Shown piece by piece: positions 45,457 through 53,764 of a DNA stretch of 64,000 nucleotides; the first letter of the stretch is position 1; every line of letters begins with the position of its first letter. The position numbers and the translations under genes were made by a program. This stretch comes from an uncultured Muribaculaceae bacterium (GTDB taxonomy: Bacteria; Bacteroidota; Bacteroidia; Bacteroidales; Muribaculaceae), in the NCBI GenBank assembly GCA_905233915.1, contig CAJOFM010000011.1:1-64000 (forward strand). Direction: 5' to 3'. Under the pieces are notes generated by a model. The model saw only the letters and a list, made by a program, of their open reading frames with translations, ran no database searches and had not been told where the DNA came from.

Positions 45457-46404
45457 ATGAGTAATCGACAGGACCACCCAAATCAAGATGTGCAACGCAA
45501 CCGTCAGGAACGGCGATGTACACTCGTTGGCATGACCAGTGACGTGTGCCTGTCGGCGATTAAAATCGTCACAGGCATCATCGGTAACTCCAGTGCCATC
45601 CTTGCCGACGGCATCCACAGCATCAGCGACACAGTGACCGATGCGCTTGTCTATGCCATGGTGCGCCTGTCGGGCAAGGGTGTTGACGAACGTTACCGTT
45701 ACGGCAGGGGCAAATTTGAGACCCTGGCGGCTTTCCTCATCAGCATCCTGCTGGTGGTTGTGGCCTTGGGATTGATGATTGACGGCATAAAGGACGTGTG
45801 GGCCGCCTTACAGGGACAACCGCTGGAGCGTCCACATCACATCGCCCTCATCGTGGGCATCATTGCCGTGATTGTGAAAGAAGGGCTGTACCACTACACC
45901 CGCATCAAGGGCAAGAAGACCAACAGCAGCGCCCTCAAGGCCTACGCTTGGCACCATCGCGCCGACGCCCTCTCAACCGCTGCGACCCTGCTGGGCGTGG
46001 CCGGAGCGATATTCCTGGGTGAACGGTGGCACGTGCTCGACCCGATTGCCGCCATCGCTGTGAGCGTGCTCATCCTGGTGCTGGCATGGAGGTTGGGACG
46101 ACCCGCTGTCGAAGAACTGTTGGAAATGTCGTTACCTCGCGAGGAGCAGGACAAAATCGCCGCAATCGTCAATAGCACAACTGGTGTAAAGGCTTTCCAC
46201 AACCTGCGCACACGCCGCAACGGCAACCTGCGCGTGGTGGATATCCACATCAAGGTGGACGGAGAACTCAGCGTTGCACAATCCCACGACATCACCCGCG
46301 AAATTGAACGCCGGTTGAGCGACGAATTGGGTGAAGTAATGACCAACATCCATGTTGAGCCCTATCACGGCAGCAACGAGTGTGAGAAAGGGTTTAGGCA
46401 TTAG
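45457..46404 (+). CDS. Cation diffusion facilitator family metal efflux protein
   Basis: Inner-membrane proton-coupled exporter of divalent metals such as Zn, Fe or Mn. Transmembrane helices at about 25-200. The two metal-binding H-x-x-x-D motifs are seen as DGIHSISDTVTD (helix 2) and WHHRADALST (helix 5). The C-terminal cytoplasmic ferredoxin-like domain (about 205-310) contains VDIHIKVDGELSVAQSHDI and a final His-rich VEPYHGSNECEKG. The ATG at 45457 is used because a -7 box lies just upstream. The last codons (GFRH, stop TAG) are already part of a heptamer array that runs to the next gene. Confidence 0.9.
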   Translation: MSNRQDHPNQDVQRNRQERRCTLVGMTSDVCLSAIKIVTGIIGNSSAILADGIHSISDTVTDALVYAMVRLSGKGVDERYRYGRGKFETLAAFLISILLVVVALGLMIDGIKDVWAALQGQPLERPHHIALIVGIIAVIVKEGLYHYTRIKGKKTNSSALKAYAWHHRADALSTAATLLGVAGAIFLGERWHVLDPIAAIAVSVLILVLAWRLGRPAVEELLEMSLPREEQDKIAAIVNSTTGVKAFHNLRTRRNGNLRVVDIHIKVDGELSVAQSHDITREIERRLSDELGEVMTNIHVEPYHGSNECEKGFRH

Positions 46405-46434
46405 GCTTTAGGTGTTAGGCTTTAGGCATTAGGT
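46393..46434 (+). repeat. TTTAGGC-type heptamer array between the efflux and ABC ATPase genes
   Basis: Exactly six 7-bp units: TTTAGGC, ATTAGGC, TTTAGGT, GTTAGGC, TTTAGGC, ATTAGGT. The first unit is inside the coding sequence and the stop TAG lies in the second. Ends 18 nt before the next ATG. Confidence 0.88.
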
Positions 46435-46452
46435 TTGAATTTGACAACTGGA

Positions 46453-47097
46453 ATGAAACAGATCACATTAAATAACACGTTACCGCGGGTGTTTGCCGGG
46501 CATGCAGGCATCCACAGTGACGTGTGGCATCAGAACATCACCTTCGAGAAGGGCAAACGCTACCTCGTCAGTGCCGAGAGTGGCACGGGCAAGTCGTCGA
46601 TGTGCAGCTACATCTACGGTTATCGTCAGGACTACAGCGGTGCCATCGCTTTTGACGGGCAAGATATCCGCTCGTTGTCGGTAGCGCAATGGTGCGACGT
46701 GCGCCAACACCACATTGCCTACCTGCCGCAGGACATGCGCCTGTTCGGTGAACTGACGGCACTGGAGAACGTGGAACTGAAGAACCGTCTCACGGGATTC
46801 AAGAGTAATGAAGAAATCAAAAGGCTCTTTGAAATCATGGGCATTGCCGACAAGCAAGATAGCCTGGTGAGCAAACTCTCCATCGGGCAGCAGCAGCGTG
46901 TGGCCATCATCCGCACCCTGTGCCAGCCATGCGACTTCATCATGCTTGACGAGCCCGTGAGCCATCTCGACGAAGAGAACAACCGCATCGTGGCCGAACT
47001 CATCACCAGTGAGGCCGCCAAGCAGGGAGCCGGTGTCATCGCCACCTCGGTGGGCAACCACCTGCAGATGGATGTGGATGTTATTTATAGCCTTTAG
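46453..47097 (+). CDS. ABC transporter ATP-binding protein
   Basis: Nucleotide-binding subunit of an exporter or lipoprotein-type transporter, partner of the permease that follows. Walker A is SAESGTGKSS (about 42-51), the signature is LSIGQQQRVAI (variant of LSGGQ), Walker B is FIMLDEPVSHLD, and the H-loop position carries a non-His residue in the segment IATSVGNHLQ. Length 214 aa is compact. The ATG at 46453 is used; upstream there are only non-ATG options overlapping the heptamer array. The gene ends in TAG, immediately followed by eight ACTGAAA-type units. Confidence 0.85.
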   Translation: MKQITLNNTLPRVFAGHAGIHSDVWHQNITFEKGKRYLVSAESGTGKSSMCSYIYGYRQDYSGAIAFDGQDIRSLSVAQWCDVRQHHIAYLPQDMRLFGELTALENVELKNRLTGFKSNEEIKRLFEIMGIADKQDSLVSKLSIGQQQRVAIIRTLCQPCDFIMLDEPVSHLDEENNRIVAELITSEAAKQGAGVIATSVGNHLQMDVDVIYSL

Positions 47098-47153
47098 ACT
47101 GAAAGCTGAAGACTGAAAACTGAAAACTGAAAACTGAAGACTGAAAACTGAAC
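47098..47153 (+). repeat. ACTGAAA-type heptamer array between ABC ATPase and permease genes
   Basis: Exactly eight 7-bp units beginning one base after the ATPase stop and ending three bases before the permease ATG: ACTGAAA, GCTGAAG, ACTGAAA three times, ACTGAAG, ACTGAAA, ACTGAAC. Each unit has a TGA, so all three frames are closed repeatedly. A different heptamer from the TTTAGGC family but in the same position relative to genes. Confidence 0.9.
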
Positions 47154-47156
47154 TCA

Positions 47157-48353
47157 ATGAAAGATATCATCTGGAAGCTGCTACGGCAGCACATCAGCAA
47201 GAGCCAACTCATCGGCTTCGCCATCGCCAACCTCATCGGGTTGACCATCGTCCTGCTTGCGGTACAGTTCTACCGCGACGTCAGGCCCGTGTTCAACGAT
47301 GAGGAGAGCTTTATCCGCAAGGATTACCTCATCATCACGCGCGCCGTCACCGGAGCCGGAGCCATGATGGGCAATAACGGCGAATTCAGCGACGATGACA
47401 TCAGCGACCTGGAGCATCAGCCCTGGTGCCGCCAGGTGGGTCGCTTCCTGAACAGCGACTTCGGTATCGATGCCAAGTTGGGCGTGGGCAGTGGCCACGC
47501 GATGCACACCCAGTTCTTCTTTGAGGCCATCCCCGACGAGTTCATCGACATCGACCCCGAGCAATGGGGTTTCTCTCCCACCCGCCCCAATGTGCCCGTC
47601 ATCATTTCCCGTGACTACCTGTCGTTGTATAACTTCGGCTTCGCTTCTACCCAGGGCATGCCCCGCATCAGCGAGGGCCAAGCCGAGATGATACCGCTGG
47701 AGTTCACTTTCACTGGCAACGGCAAGCGCGAGACCATGCCCGGACGCCTCGTGGGTTTCTCCAACCGATTGAACACCGTCATCGTGCCCGAGGAATTTAT
47801 GGAGTGGGCCAACCAGCGATACGGCTCTGGCATCAGCATGCAACCTCAGCGCCTCGTTGTTGAGGTGAGCACTCCTGGCGATGTCAAAATCGAGCAATAC
47901 ATGGATGAGCACCACTACGAGGTGGCGGGCGACAAGATGTCGTCAAGCAAGGCCAACTACTTCCTCACGGTCATCAGCGGCATTGTCATCGCCGTGGGCG
48001 TGATCATCAGCCTGTTGTCCTTCTTTGTGCTCATGCTCAGCATCTATCTGCTGTTGCAAAAGAATACCCGCAAGCTCCAAGACCTGCTCTTGCTGGGCTA
48101 TTCGCCCAACCAGGTATCCAAGCACTACATTCTGCTTGTCATCAGCCTCAACGCCTGCGTCCTGTTGCTCGCCATCGTGCTCATGCTGTTGGGACGCATG
48201 ACCTACATGGACATGATTCACGCCTTCGGAGTGAGCGGAGCTGGCATCGGTGTCGCTATCCTGGTGGGCATCCTCATCATGGGCGCTATCACCGCGGGCA
48301 ACATCGTCGCCATCCGCCGCAAGGTCAACTCCCTGTGGCTCCACGAGAAATAA
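47157..48353 (+). CDS. ABC transporter permease, FtsX/MacB-like
   Basis: Membrane subunit of 398 aa. One transmembrane helix near 20-38 (LIGFAIANLIGLTIVLLAV), a large periplasmic domain about 40-265, then three C-terminal helices (about 270-300, 325-348, 358-385) forming an FtsX-type core, with LQDLLLLGYSPNQVSKHYILLV between the first two. This four-helix layout belongs to mechanotransmission-type ABC transporters rather than canonical pumps. The cargo is unknown. Linked to its ATPase by the ACTGAAA array and followed by a strong terminator. Confidence 0.82.
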   Translation: MKDIIWKLLRQHISKSQLIGFAIANLIGLTIVLLAVQFYRDVRPVFNDEESFIRKDYLIITRAVTGAGAMMGNNGEFSDDDISDLEHQPWCRQVGRFLNSDFGIDAKLGVGSGHAMHTQFFFEAIPDEFIDIDPEQWGFSPTRPNVPVIISRDYLSLYNFGFASTQGMPRISEGQAEMIPLEFTFTGNGKRETMPGRLVGFSNRLNTVIVPEEFMEWANQRYGSGISMQPQRLVVEVSTPGDVKIEQYMDEHHYEVAGDKMSSSKANYFLTVISGIVIAVGVIISLLSFFVLMLSIYLLLQKNTRKLQDLLLLGYSPNQVSKHYILLVISLNACVLLLAIVLMLLGRMTYMDMIHAFGVSGAGIGVAILVGILIMGAITAGNIVAIRRKVNSLWLHEK

Positions 48354-48371
48354 TAAAAAAGAAATCATTGG

Positions 48372-48413
48372 AATAAACCATTCTGATTCCAAGTCCAGAA
48401 TGGTTTATTTTTT
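48372..48413. terminator. Terminator after the ABC permease
   Basis: Perfect 14-bp stem AATAAACCATTCTG/CAGAATGGTTTATT followed by TTTT on the plus strand. It can also act on the convergent SUMF1-like gene. Confidence 0.85.
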
Positions 48414-48442
48414 CTTTTTACCGAAAACCGTCCCCTTTTTCA

Positions 48443-50155
48443 CTATAGGGCGAGGCGAAGCCCTAGGAAATCAAATGAACCATATGGTTTGCAGCCCGTG
48501 AGGCACGTCACACGGCATGCGCGGGCGTCGAAGGCACAGCTACCATTACGAAATACGCGGTATGTGCCGTATGCAGGACCCGTTGGATTCGTCTGTGCTT
48601 CGCTACTATAATTACCATACCAGTCATTTACCCACTCACATACGTTGCCGCTCATGTCATAAAGTCCCAATTCATTAGGACTTTTCGTTGCTACGGCATG
48701 GGTACCATCGTAAAAACTGTTATCATAATACCACGCGACCTCGTCGACGTCGTTGCTGCCAGAATATTTATATCCCATGCTCTGGTTGCCACCACGTGCG
48801 GCAAATTCCCACTCGGCATTGGTGGGCAAGCGGAACTGCTCGCCCGTCAACTCGTTCAATTTGGCAATGAAGGTTTGGCAAGCATCCCATGACACTTTCT
48901 CTACCGGACGGTTGAGGTCGCCCCTATATTCACTAGGATTACTGCCCATCACCGCCAGCCACAGATCCTGTGTCACCTCGGTCTGTCCGATAGCAAACGA
49001 TGACAGCGTCACCGGGTGTGCCGGTTTTTCAATATCCTGCGCATCAGCATCATCATCGCTAGCGCCCATCATGAAAGTGCCGCCCTCTACAGCAACCATT
49101 GTGAAAGACACGCCATTGACGGTAAAGGTCACAGTTTCGGGGACGGGTGGCGGGTTGAGGTCAATATTACCAAGGATATAAGCGATAAGTGTAGTCACAT
49201 CGGCTACGTCCAGTTTGCCGCTGTGGTTAACATCGGCCTTGGCTTCATTAAACCCGTCTGGCTCATCACCTAAGACGCGGTTGGTGAGTAAGGTCACGTC
49301 AGCCACGTTGACAAAGCCGTCGGCGTTCACATCACCCAACAAGGTATAGACTGTCACCTCACAGGCATCGGGATTTGCCCAGCCATCGGCAGTCGTGACG
49401 GTGATGGTCGCAGTGCCCTCACCAACGCCAACCACCATGATGGTTCCGTTGACATAGCGTGGGACGGCAACCGAGGGATCACTTGTGGTCACCACCAGAT
49501 CAGTAGTTGGTGGAGTACAAGTCGCATAAAGTGTCATCGTGTGATTGGGCAACAGGCGTGCCTCATGCTTGACGAGAGTAATTGTCACGAGCTCGGCGGA
49601 CACCACGACATGGCACACGGCCTGCACAGTGGCACAACTGGCAATGATATCGCATTCTCCTGGTGCTACTGCCATGACAGTGCAGCCACTGACGGTGGCA
49701 ACTGCCGTGTTGGTCGATGACCAGGATACGGTTGACGGGGTGGCGTTAGACGGTGCAACCGTAGCGGTTAACGAAACACTGCTATCCGTCTCAAGTTCTA
49801 CTGCTGTCTCGCTTAAGGTTACCAACTGCGGCTCGATGGCATCGGCGGTGATGTTGTTGAAGTTATACCAGTACAGGGCTGTGAAATAGGCCACCATGCC
49901 TGCGGCGGGCACATGGACCTCGGCGTTGTATCCCGTGAAAGTATTATTCATCAACGAGGGCGGAATGGTTGCATAGCAGTAGATGACACTGGGATTGACC
50001 CGCAATGAACCCAGTGAGGTCACATCACTGCCGATATAGAGCGTCGACCCATCTTGATACACACCGTCGGCCAACTGGACATAAGCAGCCGTGACAGTCA
50101 TCGGCACCATCAATGCCGTTAACAGTATAACGAAAGATTGTAGAATGTTCTTCAT
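48443..50155 (-). CDS. Secreted protein combining Ig-like (BIG2), dockerin-type and SUMF1/FGE-like domains
   Basis: 570 aa. Signal peptide about 1-23; an N-terminal leucine-repeat-like segment; BIG2-type Ig domain about 110-190 (VSWSSTNTAVATVSG); a second beta domain to about 270; two dockerin-type loops in the middle (GDVNADGFVNVADVTLLTNR and ADVNHSGKLDVADVTTLIAY, about 273-335); C-terminal SUMF1-like domain about 345-570 (GGTFMMGASDDDADAQDIEKPAHPVTL split motif, EVTQDLW, FRLPTNAEWEFAARGG, GLYDMSGNVCEWVNDW). The usual GGSW..R...R end is altered to NGSCAFDARACRV. Sulfatase-activating activity is unlikely to follow from the fold alone. Own promoter. Confidence 0.82.
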   Translation of the reverse strand: MKNILQSFVILLTALMVPMTVTAAYVQLADGVYQDGSTLYIGSDVTSLGSLRVNPSVIYCYATIPPSLMNNTFTGYNAEVHVPAAGMVAYFTALYWYNFNNITADAIEPQLVTLSETAVELETDSSVSLTATVAPSNATPSTVSWSSTNTAVATVSGCTVMAVAPGECDIIASCATVQAVCHVVVSAELVTITLVKHEARLLPNHTMTLYATCTPPTTDLVVTTSDPSVAVPRYVNGTIMVVGVGEGTATITVTTADGWANPDACEVTVYTLLGDVNADGFVNVADVTLLTNRVLGDEPDGFNEAKADVNHSGKLDVADVTTLIAYILGNIDLNPPPVPETVTFTVNGVSFTMVAVEGGTFMMGASDDDADAQDIEKPAHPVTLSSFAIGQTEVTQDLWLAVMGSNPSEYRGDLNRPVEKVSWDACQTFIAKLNELTGEQFRLPTNAEWEFAARGGNQSMGYKYSGSNDVDEVAWYYDNSFYDGTHAVATKSPNELGLYDMSGNVCEWVNDWYGNYSSEAQTNPTGPAYGTYRVFRNGSCAFDARACRVTCLTGCKPYGSFDFLGLRLAL

Positions 50156-50189
50156 CTCGGTTAAGTTTTATAGGGTGATTTATCTCCTG

Positions 50190-50220
50190 CAAAAATACTA
50201 AAAACCCATGTTACAACAAG
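50190..50220 (-). promoter_or_regulatory. Promoter of the SUMF1-like gene
   Basis: CTTG (50217-50220), 19-bp spacer, TATTTTTG (50190-50197) on the minus strand. Confidence 0.65.
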
Positions 50221-50354
50221 TTTTTTCGGGAAAAAACCAAAGCAATCACACCTGAATCACATGGATTTGTTGCGCAAATCAATAAAGCAGCGTTTTTCTT
50301 TCCTGGTAATGCCATGAAATGCCGTTTTCCTCATAAAATTCTTTCACCACAACC

Positions 50355-50386
50355 CTTGGGTATAGTAATAACTTTTAGTATATTTG
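50355..50386 (+). promoter_or_regulatory. Promoter of the BspA-like gene
   Basis: CTTG (50355-50358), 20-bp spacer, TATATTTG (50379-50386), 48 nt before the start. Confidence 0.65.
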
Positions 50387-50433
50387 CGCAATCGCAAACG
50401 ACTCCTAAATATTAACCTTTAAATAATTATGAT

Positions 50434-51567
50434 ATGATGAGAAAAACGACCCTATTCAAAGCGCTCGCCCTGCTGGCGTGCCTGCTATGTTCACTGAGTG
50501 CTGTAGCCGCCGAAGCCTATGCGGTTTACACCCCGTCGAACACGACGTTGACGTTCTACTATGACAATAGCCGCAGTTCCCGCCAGGGTACCACCTATGA
50601 TCTGAACACCGGTGGAAACTACCCGGGATGGCTTGAAGATGGGAATCATGCCAATGTCACCAGTGTTGTCTTTAAATCTTCGTTTGCCAATGCCCGTCCC
50701 ACAACCACATACTACTGGTTTGGAGATATGGGTAACCTGGTGTCAATCACGGGCATCAGTTATCTCAACACCAGTGAGGTGACCAGCATGTGCATGATGT
50801 TCTACAACTGCACAAAATTGGCAAGTGTTGACGTGAGCCATTTCAATACCGCCAAAGTCACGAACATGGAATGGCTGTTCGGCAACTGTAGAGCATTGAC
50901 GAGTTTTGACTTGAGCAACTTCAACACGGCAAAGATCACTAGCATGAGCGGCATGTTCTATTGCTGTAATAGCCTGACGAGTCTTGACTTGAGAAGCTTC
51001 AACACGTCACAGGTTACTTCGATGATGGGCACGTTTACTTCATGTTACTCCTTAACCAGTCTTGATGTGACCAGTTTTAATACGTCCAAAGTCATCAACA
51101 TGGGGAGCATGTTTCAAAACTGTAGCTCGCTGACCTCTCTTGACTTGAGCAGTTTCACTACCGAACAACTTCAAATCACGGGATACATGTTCTGTGATTG
51201 CAGTAACTTGGTCACCATCTATGCACGCGACTGGAATACCGAAAATGTCGTCAATAGCACTGGCATGTTTGGGTCATGTTACAAACTGGTGGGAGGAGCA
51301 GGAACTGTCTATGATTACGAACATTGGAGTGACATAGAGTATGCCCGCATCGACCGTGGCCCCTCGGTTCCAGGTTATTTCACAGCGAAGAGCATTCACG
51401 GCGATATCAACGGTGACACCCGAGTTGACGTGGGCGACGTGACTCTGCTGATCAACTATGTGCTCAACTCAACTCCTGTTGACAACGCAATTGCCGACCT
51501 GAATGGTGACAACCGCATCGATGTGGCCGACGTGACCACACTCATCCAACTGGTCTTGAACAACTGA
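50434..51567 (+). CDS. BspA-like (DUF285) leucine-rich surface protein with dockerin-type tail
   Basis: 377 aa secreted protein. Signal peptide about 1-25 (ends SAVAAEA). Residues about 105-285 consist of tandem 23-25-residue repeats of the form LTSLDLSxFNTxxVTxMxxMFxxC, the DUF285/BspA family pattern found in adhesins of host-associated bacteria. The C-terminal 55 residues are two dockerin-type loops (DINGDTRVDVGDVTLLIN; DLNGDNRIDVADVTTLIQ). Binding partner is unknown. Two adjacent ATGs at the start make a one-residue ambiguity. Confidence 0.85.
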   Translation: MMRKTTLFKALALLACLLCSLSAVAAEAYAVYTPSNTTLTFYYDNSRSSRQGTTYDLNTGGNYPGWLEDGNHANVTSVVFKSSFANARPTTTYYWFGDMGNLVSITGISYLNTSEVTSMCMMFYNCTKLASVDVSHFNTAKVTNMEWLFGNCRALTSFDLSNFNTAKITSMSGMFYCCNSLTSLDLRSFNTSQVTSMMGTFTSCYSLTSLDVTSFNTSKVINMGSMFQNCSSLTSLDLSSFTTEQLQITGYMFCDCSNLVTIYARDWNTENVVNSTGMFGSCYKLVGGAGTVYDYEHWSDIEYARIDRGPSVPGYFTAKSIHGDINGDTRVDVGDVTLLINYVLNSTPVDNAIADLNGDNRIDVADVTTLIQLVLNN

Positions 51568-51667
51568 TGATTATTACAATGCAACAAATGCCGTTACAGT
51601 CCCGTGGAACCGTAACGGCTTGATGCGTTGTGAGTGCCGCTCAGTTGCGGCAGCCCTTTACAGGGGA

Positions 51668-51820
51668 TTACTTGTAAACGGTGTCGCTTACAGTGAGGCT
51701 GTAACGACCCTTAGCGCGACGACGGGCAAGAACCTTGCGACCGTCGGCGGTGCGCATGCGATGACGGAAGCCATGCTTGTTGGCTTTCTTGCGGTTCGAG
51801 GGTTGGAATGTACGTTTCAT
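51668..51820 (-). CDS. rpmH: 50S ribosomal protein L34
   Basis: 50-residue basic protein read from the minus strand, starting [18 protein letters not shown] and continuing [19 protein letters not shown], the hallmark of L34. It ends SDTVYK before TAA. It binds 23S rRNA in the large subunit. Divergent from efp with a clear promoter of its own. In many phyla rpmH sits beside rnpA; here rnpA is not adjacent. Confidence 0.97.
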   Translation of the reverse strand: MKRTFQPSNRKKANKHGFRHRMRTADGRKVLARRRAKGRYSLTVSDTVYK

Positions 51821-51871
51821 TTCTTATCTCTGTTTTTTACTTGTTCCGAAAATTTTTCGCAAAATGCGGTG

Positions 51872-51903
51872 CAAAATTAGTCCTTTTTTTGAAATTACAC
51901 AAA
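51872..51903 (-). promoter_or_regulatory. Promoter of rpmH
   Basis: TTTG (51900-51903), 20-bp spacer, TAATTTTG (51872-51879) on the minus strand. Confidence 0.8.
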
Positions 51904-51929
51904 TCCAAACGCATTTTTGCGGAAAAGTT

Positions 51930-51960
51930 TTTGTTTTTTTTCTCAAAAACACTACTTTTG
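51930..51960 (+). promoter_or_regulatory. Promoter of efp, perfect consensus
   Basis: TTTG (51930-51933), exactly 19 bp, TACTTTTG (51953-51960). Confidence 0.85.
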
Positions 51961-52022
51961 CACCCACAAAACACTGATAACAAACATTTTTTACAAAAAA
52001 CAATAGCACAAAAATTAGAATT

Positions 52023-52586
52023 ATGATTAATGCTCAAGACATCAAGAACGGAACGTGCATCCGCATGGACGGCGATCTGTATTTCTGCATTGAATTCCTT
52101 CATGTAAAGCCCGGTAAGGGTAACACCTTCATGCGCACCAAGCTGAAAAACGTGGTTGACGGCCGCGTGCTGGAGCGTCGCTTCAACATCGGTGAGAAGC
52201 TCGAGGACGTGCGCGTTGAGCGTCGCCCCTACCAGTACCTGTACATGGACGGCCAGGACGCCATGTTCATGAACAATGAGACCTTTGAGCAGATTCCCAT
52301 CAGCAAGGACCTGATCACTGGCGCCGACTATATGAAGGAAGGCGACATCGTTGAGGTGGTTAGCGACGCTTCGACCGAGACCGTGCTGTTCGCCGAGATG
52401 CCCATCAAGACCCAGCTCAAGATCACCTATACCGAGCCCGGCGTGAAAGGCGATACCGCTACCAACACCCTGAAGCCCGCTACCGTCGAGACTGGTGCCA
52501 CCGTTCGCGTGCCCCTGTTCATCGACACCGACGAGATCATCGAGGTGGACACCCGCGACGGCAGCTACGTTGGCCGCGTAAGGTAA
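52023..52586 (+). CDS. efp: Translation elongation factor P
   Basis: Relieves ribosome stalling at polyproline stretches. Three-domain EF-P of 187 aa: domain I with the conserved loop KPGKGNTF, where Lys32 is the equivalent of the modified Lys34 of E. coli; OB domain II ([11 protein letters not shown]); C-terminal OB domain with [21 protein letters not shown] and [23 protein letters not shown]. Followed by a classic terminator. Divergent from rpmH. Confidence 0.97.
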   Translation: MINAQDIKNGTCIRMDGDLYFCIEFLHVKPGKGNTFMRTKLKNVVDGRVLERRFNIGEKLEDVRVERRPYQYLYMDGQDAMFMNNETFEQIPISKDLITGADYMKEGDIVEVVSDASTETVLFAEMPIKTQLKITYTEPGVKGDTATNTLKPATVETGATVRVPLFIDTDEIIEVDTRDGSYVGRVR

Positions 52587-52611
52587 TCAACCCAACTCAT
52601 GCAACACAACA

Positions 52612-52645
52612 CGAGGGATGCCGTATGGCACCCCTCGCTTTTTTT
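52612..52645 (+). terminator. Terminator of efp
   Basis: CGAGGG/CCCTCG with an inner TGCC/GGCA stem (one mismatch) and GTAT loop, then a run of seven T. Confidence 0.9.
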
Positions 52646-52658
52646 ATCTCAATGAAAT

Positions 52659-53156
52659 TTACAGCTTGCGTAGGATCCAGGGGAGAGGCTCAAGAATCTT
52701 GAGGCAGACTTTCTTGTTGATGTCACGAAGGAAGGCCGCGGCAGCGTCACTGGTCTCAAAGCCTTGGGCAACAACAAAGTACTGCTTCTCGTTACCGCCA
52801 AACAGGATGTAACTTGGCAAGCCGCACTCCTCACGCAGGCGGTCGCAATAGCTCTTGGCATTGATGCGCTGTGTGAAAGTGGCCACCACGACATTGCAGG
52901 GATGGGCTACAGCGGTCGAGTCAATAGCGATATTGGCATTGACATAGACCATCCTGACGCTGTCACCGTTGATGACATGGGTATAGCGCTGGCGCTCCGC
53001 CTCAATTTTGGCATACTCCTCAGCCCCAACGCCCGTCTGACGCCGTTCCATGGCCTTCTCGTATGCCTCACGGTAGTTCTTTTCGCTGCTATGGCAGGCT
53101 GTAAGCATCAAAGCCACAACCATGAGCATTGTCCCTATTAATAATTTGCTTTTCAT
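52659..53156 (-). CDS. SPOR-domain lipoprotein
   Basis: 165 aa. Lipobox MLTAC (Cys about 21); a charged helical segment about 25-60; SPOR-like domain about 85-160 (VVVATFTQRINAKSYCDRLREE...YFVVAQGFETSDAAAAFLRDI), which in characterised proteins binds peptidoglycan lacking stem peptides at division sites. Localisation is therefore predicted to be the periplasm or outer membrane. Last gene of the long minus-strand run and separated from the phosphoesterase by a heptamer array. GGAGA lies just before the ATG. Confidence 0.82.
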   Translation of the reverse strand: MKSKLLIGTMLMVVALMLTACHSSEKNYREAYEKAMERRQTGVGAEEYAKIEAERQRYTHVINGDSVRMVYVNANIAIDSTAVAHPCNVVVATFTQRINAKSYCDRLREECGLPSYILFGGNEKQYFVVAQGFETSDAAAAFLRDINKKVCLKILEPLPWILRKL

Positions 53157-53166
53157 TTCTCCAAAA

Positions 53167-53206
53167 ACCTAAAGTCTAAAGCCTAATACCTAATGCCTAA
53201 AGCCTA
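53167..53206 (-). repeat. TTTAGGC-type heptamer array between phosphoesterase and SPOR genes
   Basis: Nearly six units on a 7-bp period, starting in the phosphoesterase stop TAG (sense TAGGC, TTTAGGC, ATTAGGT, ATTAGGC, TTTAGAC, TTTAGGT). Confidence 0.85.
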
Positions 53207-53698
53207 TTTACCTAATTCTATCACCTGGGCATGGGTGATATTGCCCTGATCTAAAGTGAGCGTCACCAGTGTGCGCACCACCTGCCATCCCTGCACGCCA
53301 GCGGCACCAGGATTGACGACCAGGCAACCCAATGAACGGTCGGGCATCACCTTGAGAATGTGGCTATGCCCGCACACAAACAACTTAGGCCGCGACAGCT
53401 CCAGCCGCTGACGGATGCCTGGCGCATACTTGCCAGGATAGCCGCCAATGTGGGTCATCACCACCTTGACACCCTCGACCTCAAAGATTTCCATCTCCTT
53501 GAAGCGACGCCTGAGGCTTGCTCCGTCCACATTGCCACAAACGGCACGGAACACGGGAGCGATGGCCTCCAGCCTGTCGGCCAAGTCATCACTGCCGATG
53601 TCACCTGCATGCCAAATCTCGTCGCAGTCGGCGAAATGCTCGGCATAGCGGTCGTCCCACCAGGCGTGGGTGTCACTGATGATACCTATCTTTTTCAT
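53204..53698 (-). CDS. YfcE/MJ0936-type metallophosphoesterase
   Basis: 164 aa phosphodiesterase with the complete calcineurin-like metal set: SDTHAW (D-x-H), HAGDIGS (GD), CGNVDG (GN-x-D), MTHIGG and CGHSHILK (GHxH). Members hydrolyse phosphodiesters with Mn or Ni; the physiological substrate is unknown. It is flanked on both sides by heptamer arrays, upstream toward riboflavin synthase and downstream toward the SPOR lipoprotein. Confidence 0.9.
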   Translation of the reverse strand: MKKIGIISDTHAWWDDRYAEHFADCDEIWHAGDIGSDDLADRLEAIAPVFRAVCGNVDGASLRRRFKEMEIFEVEGVKVVMTHIGGYPGKYAPGIRQRLELSRPKLFVCGHSHILKVMPDRSLGCLVVNPGAAGVQGWQVVRTLVTLTLDQGNITHAQVIELGK

Positions 53699-53710
53699 TC
53701 CTCTACCAGA

Positions 53711-53764
53711 GCCTAAAACCTAAAACCTAAAACCTAATGCCTAAAACCTAATGCCTAAAGCCTA
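53711..53764 (-). repeat. TTTAGGC-type heptamer array between riboflavin synthase and phosphoesterase genes
   Basis: The longest of this family: nearly eight units (sense TAGGC, TTTAGGC, ATTAGGT, TTTAGGC, ATTAGGT, TTTAGGT, TTTAGGT, TTTAGGC) directly after the riboflavin synthase TGA. Confidence 0.88.

Noticed and set aside
46393..46434. Heptamer arrays as telomere-like or CRISPR repeats
   Set aside because: Units are contiguous with no spacers, too short for CRISPR, internal to the chromosome, and no cas genes are present.
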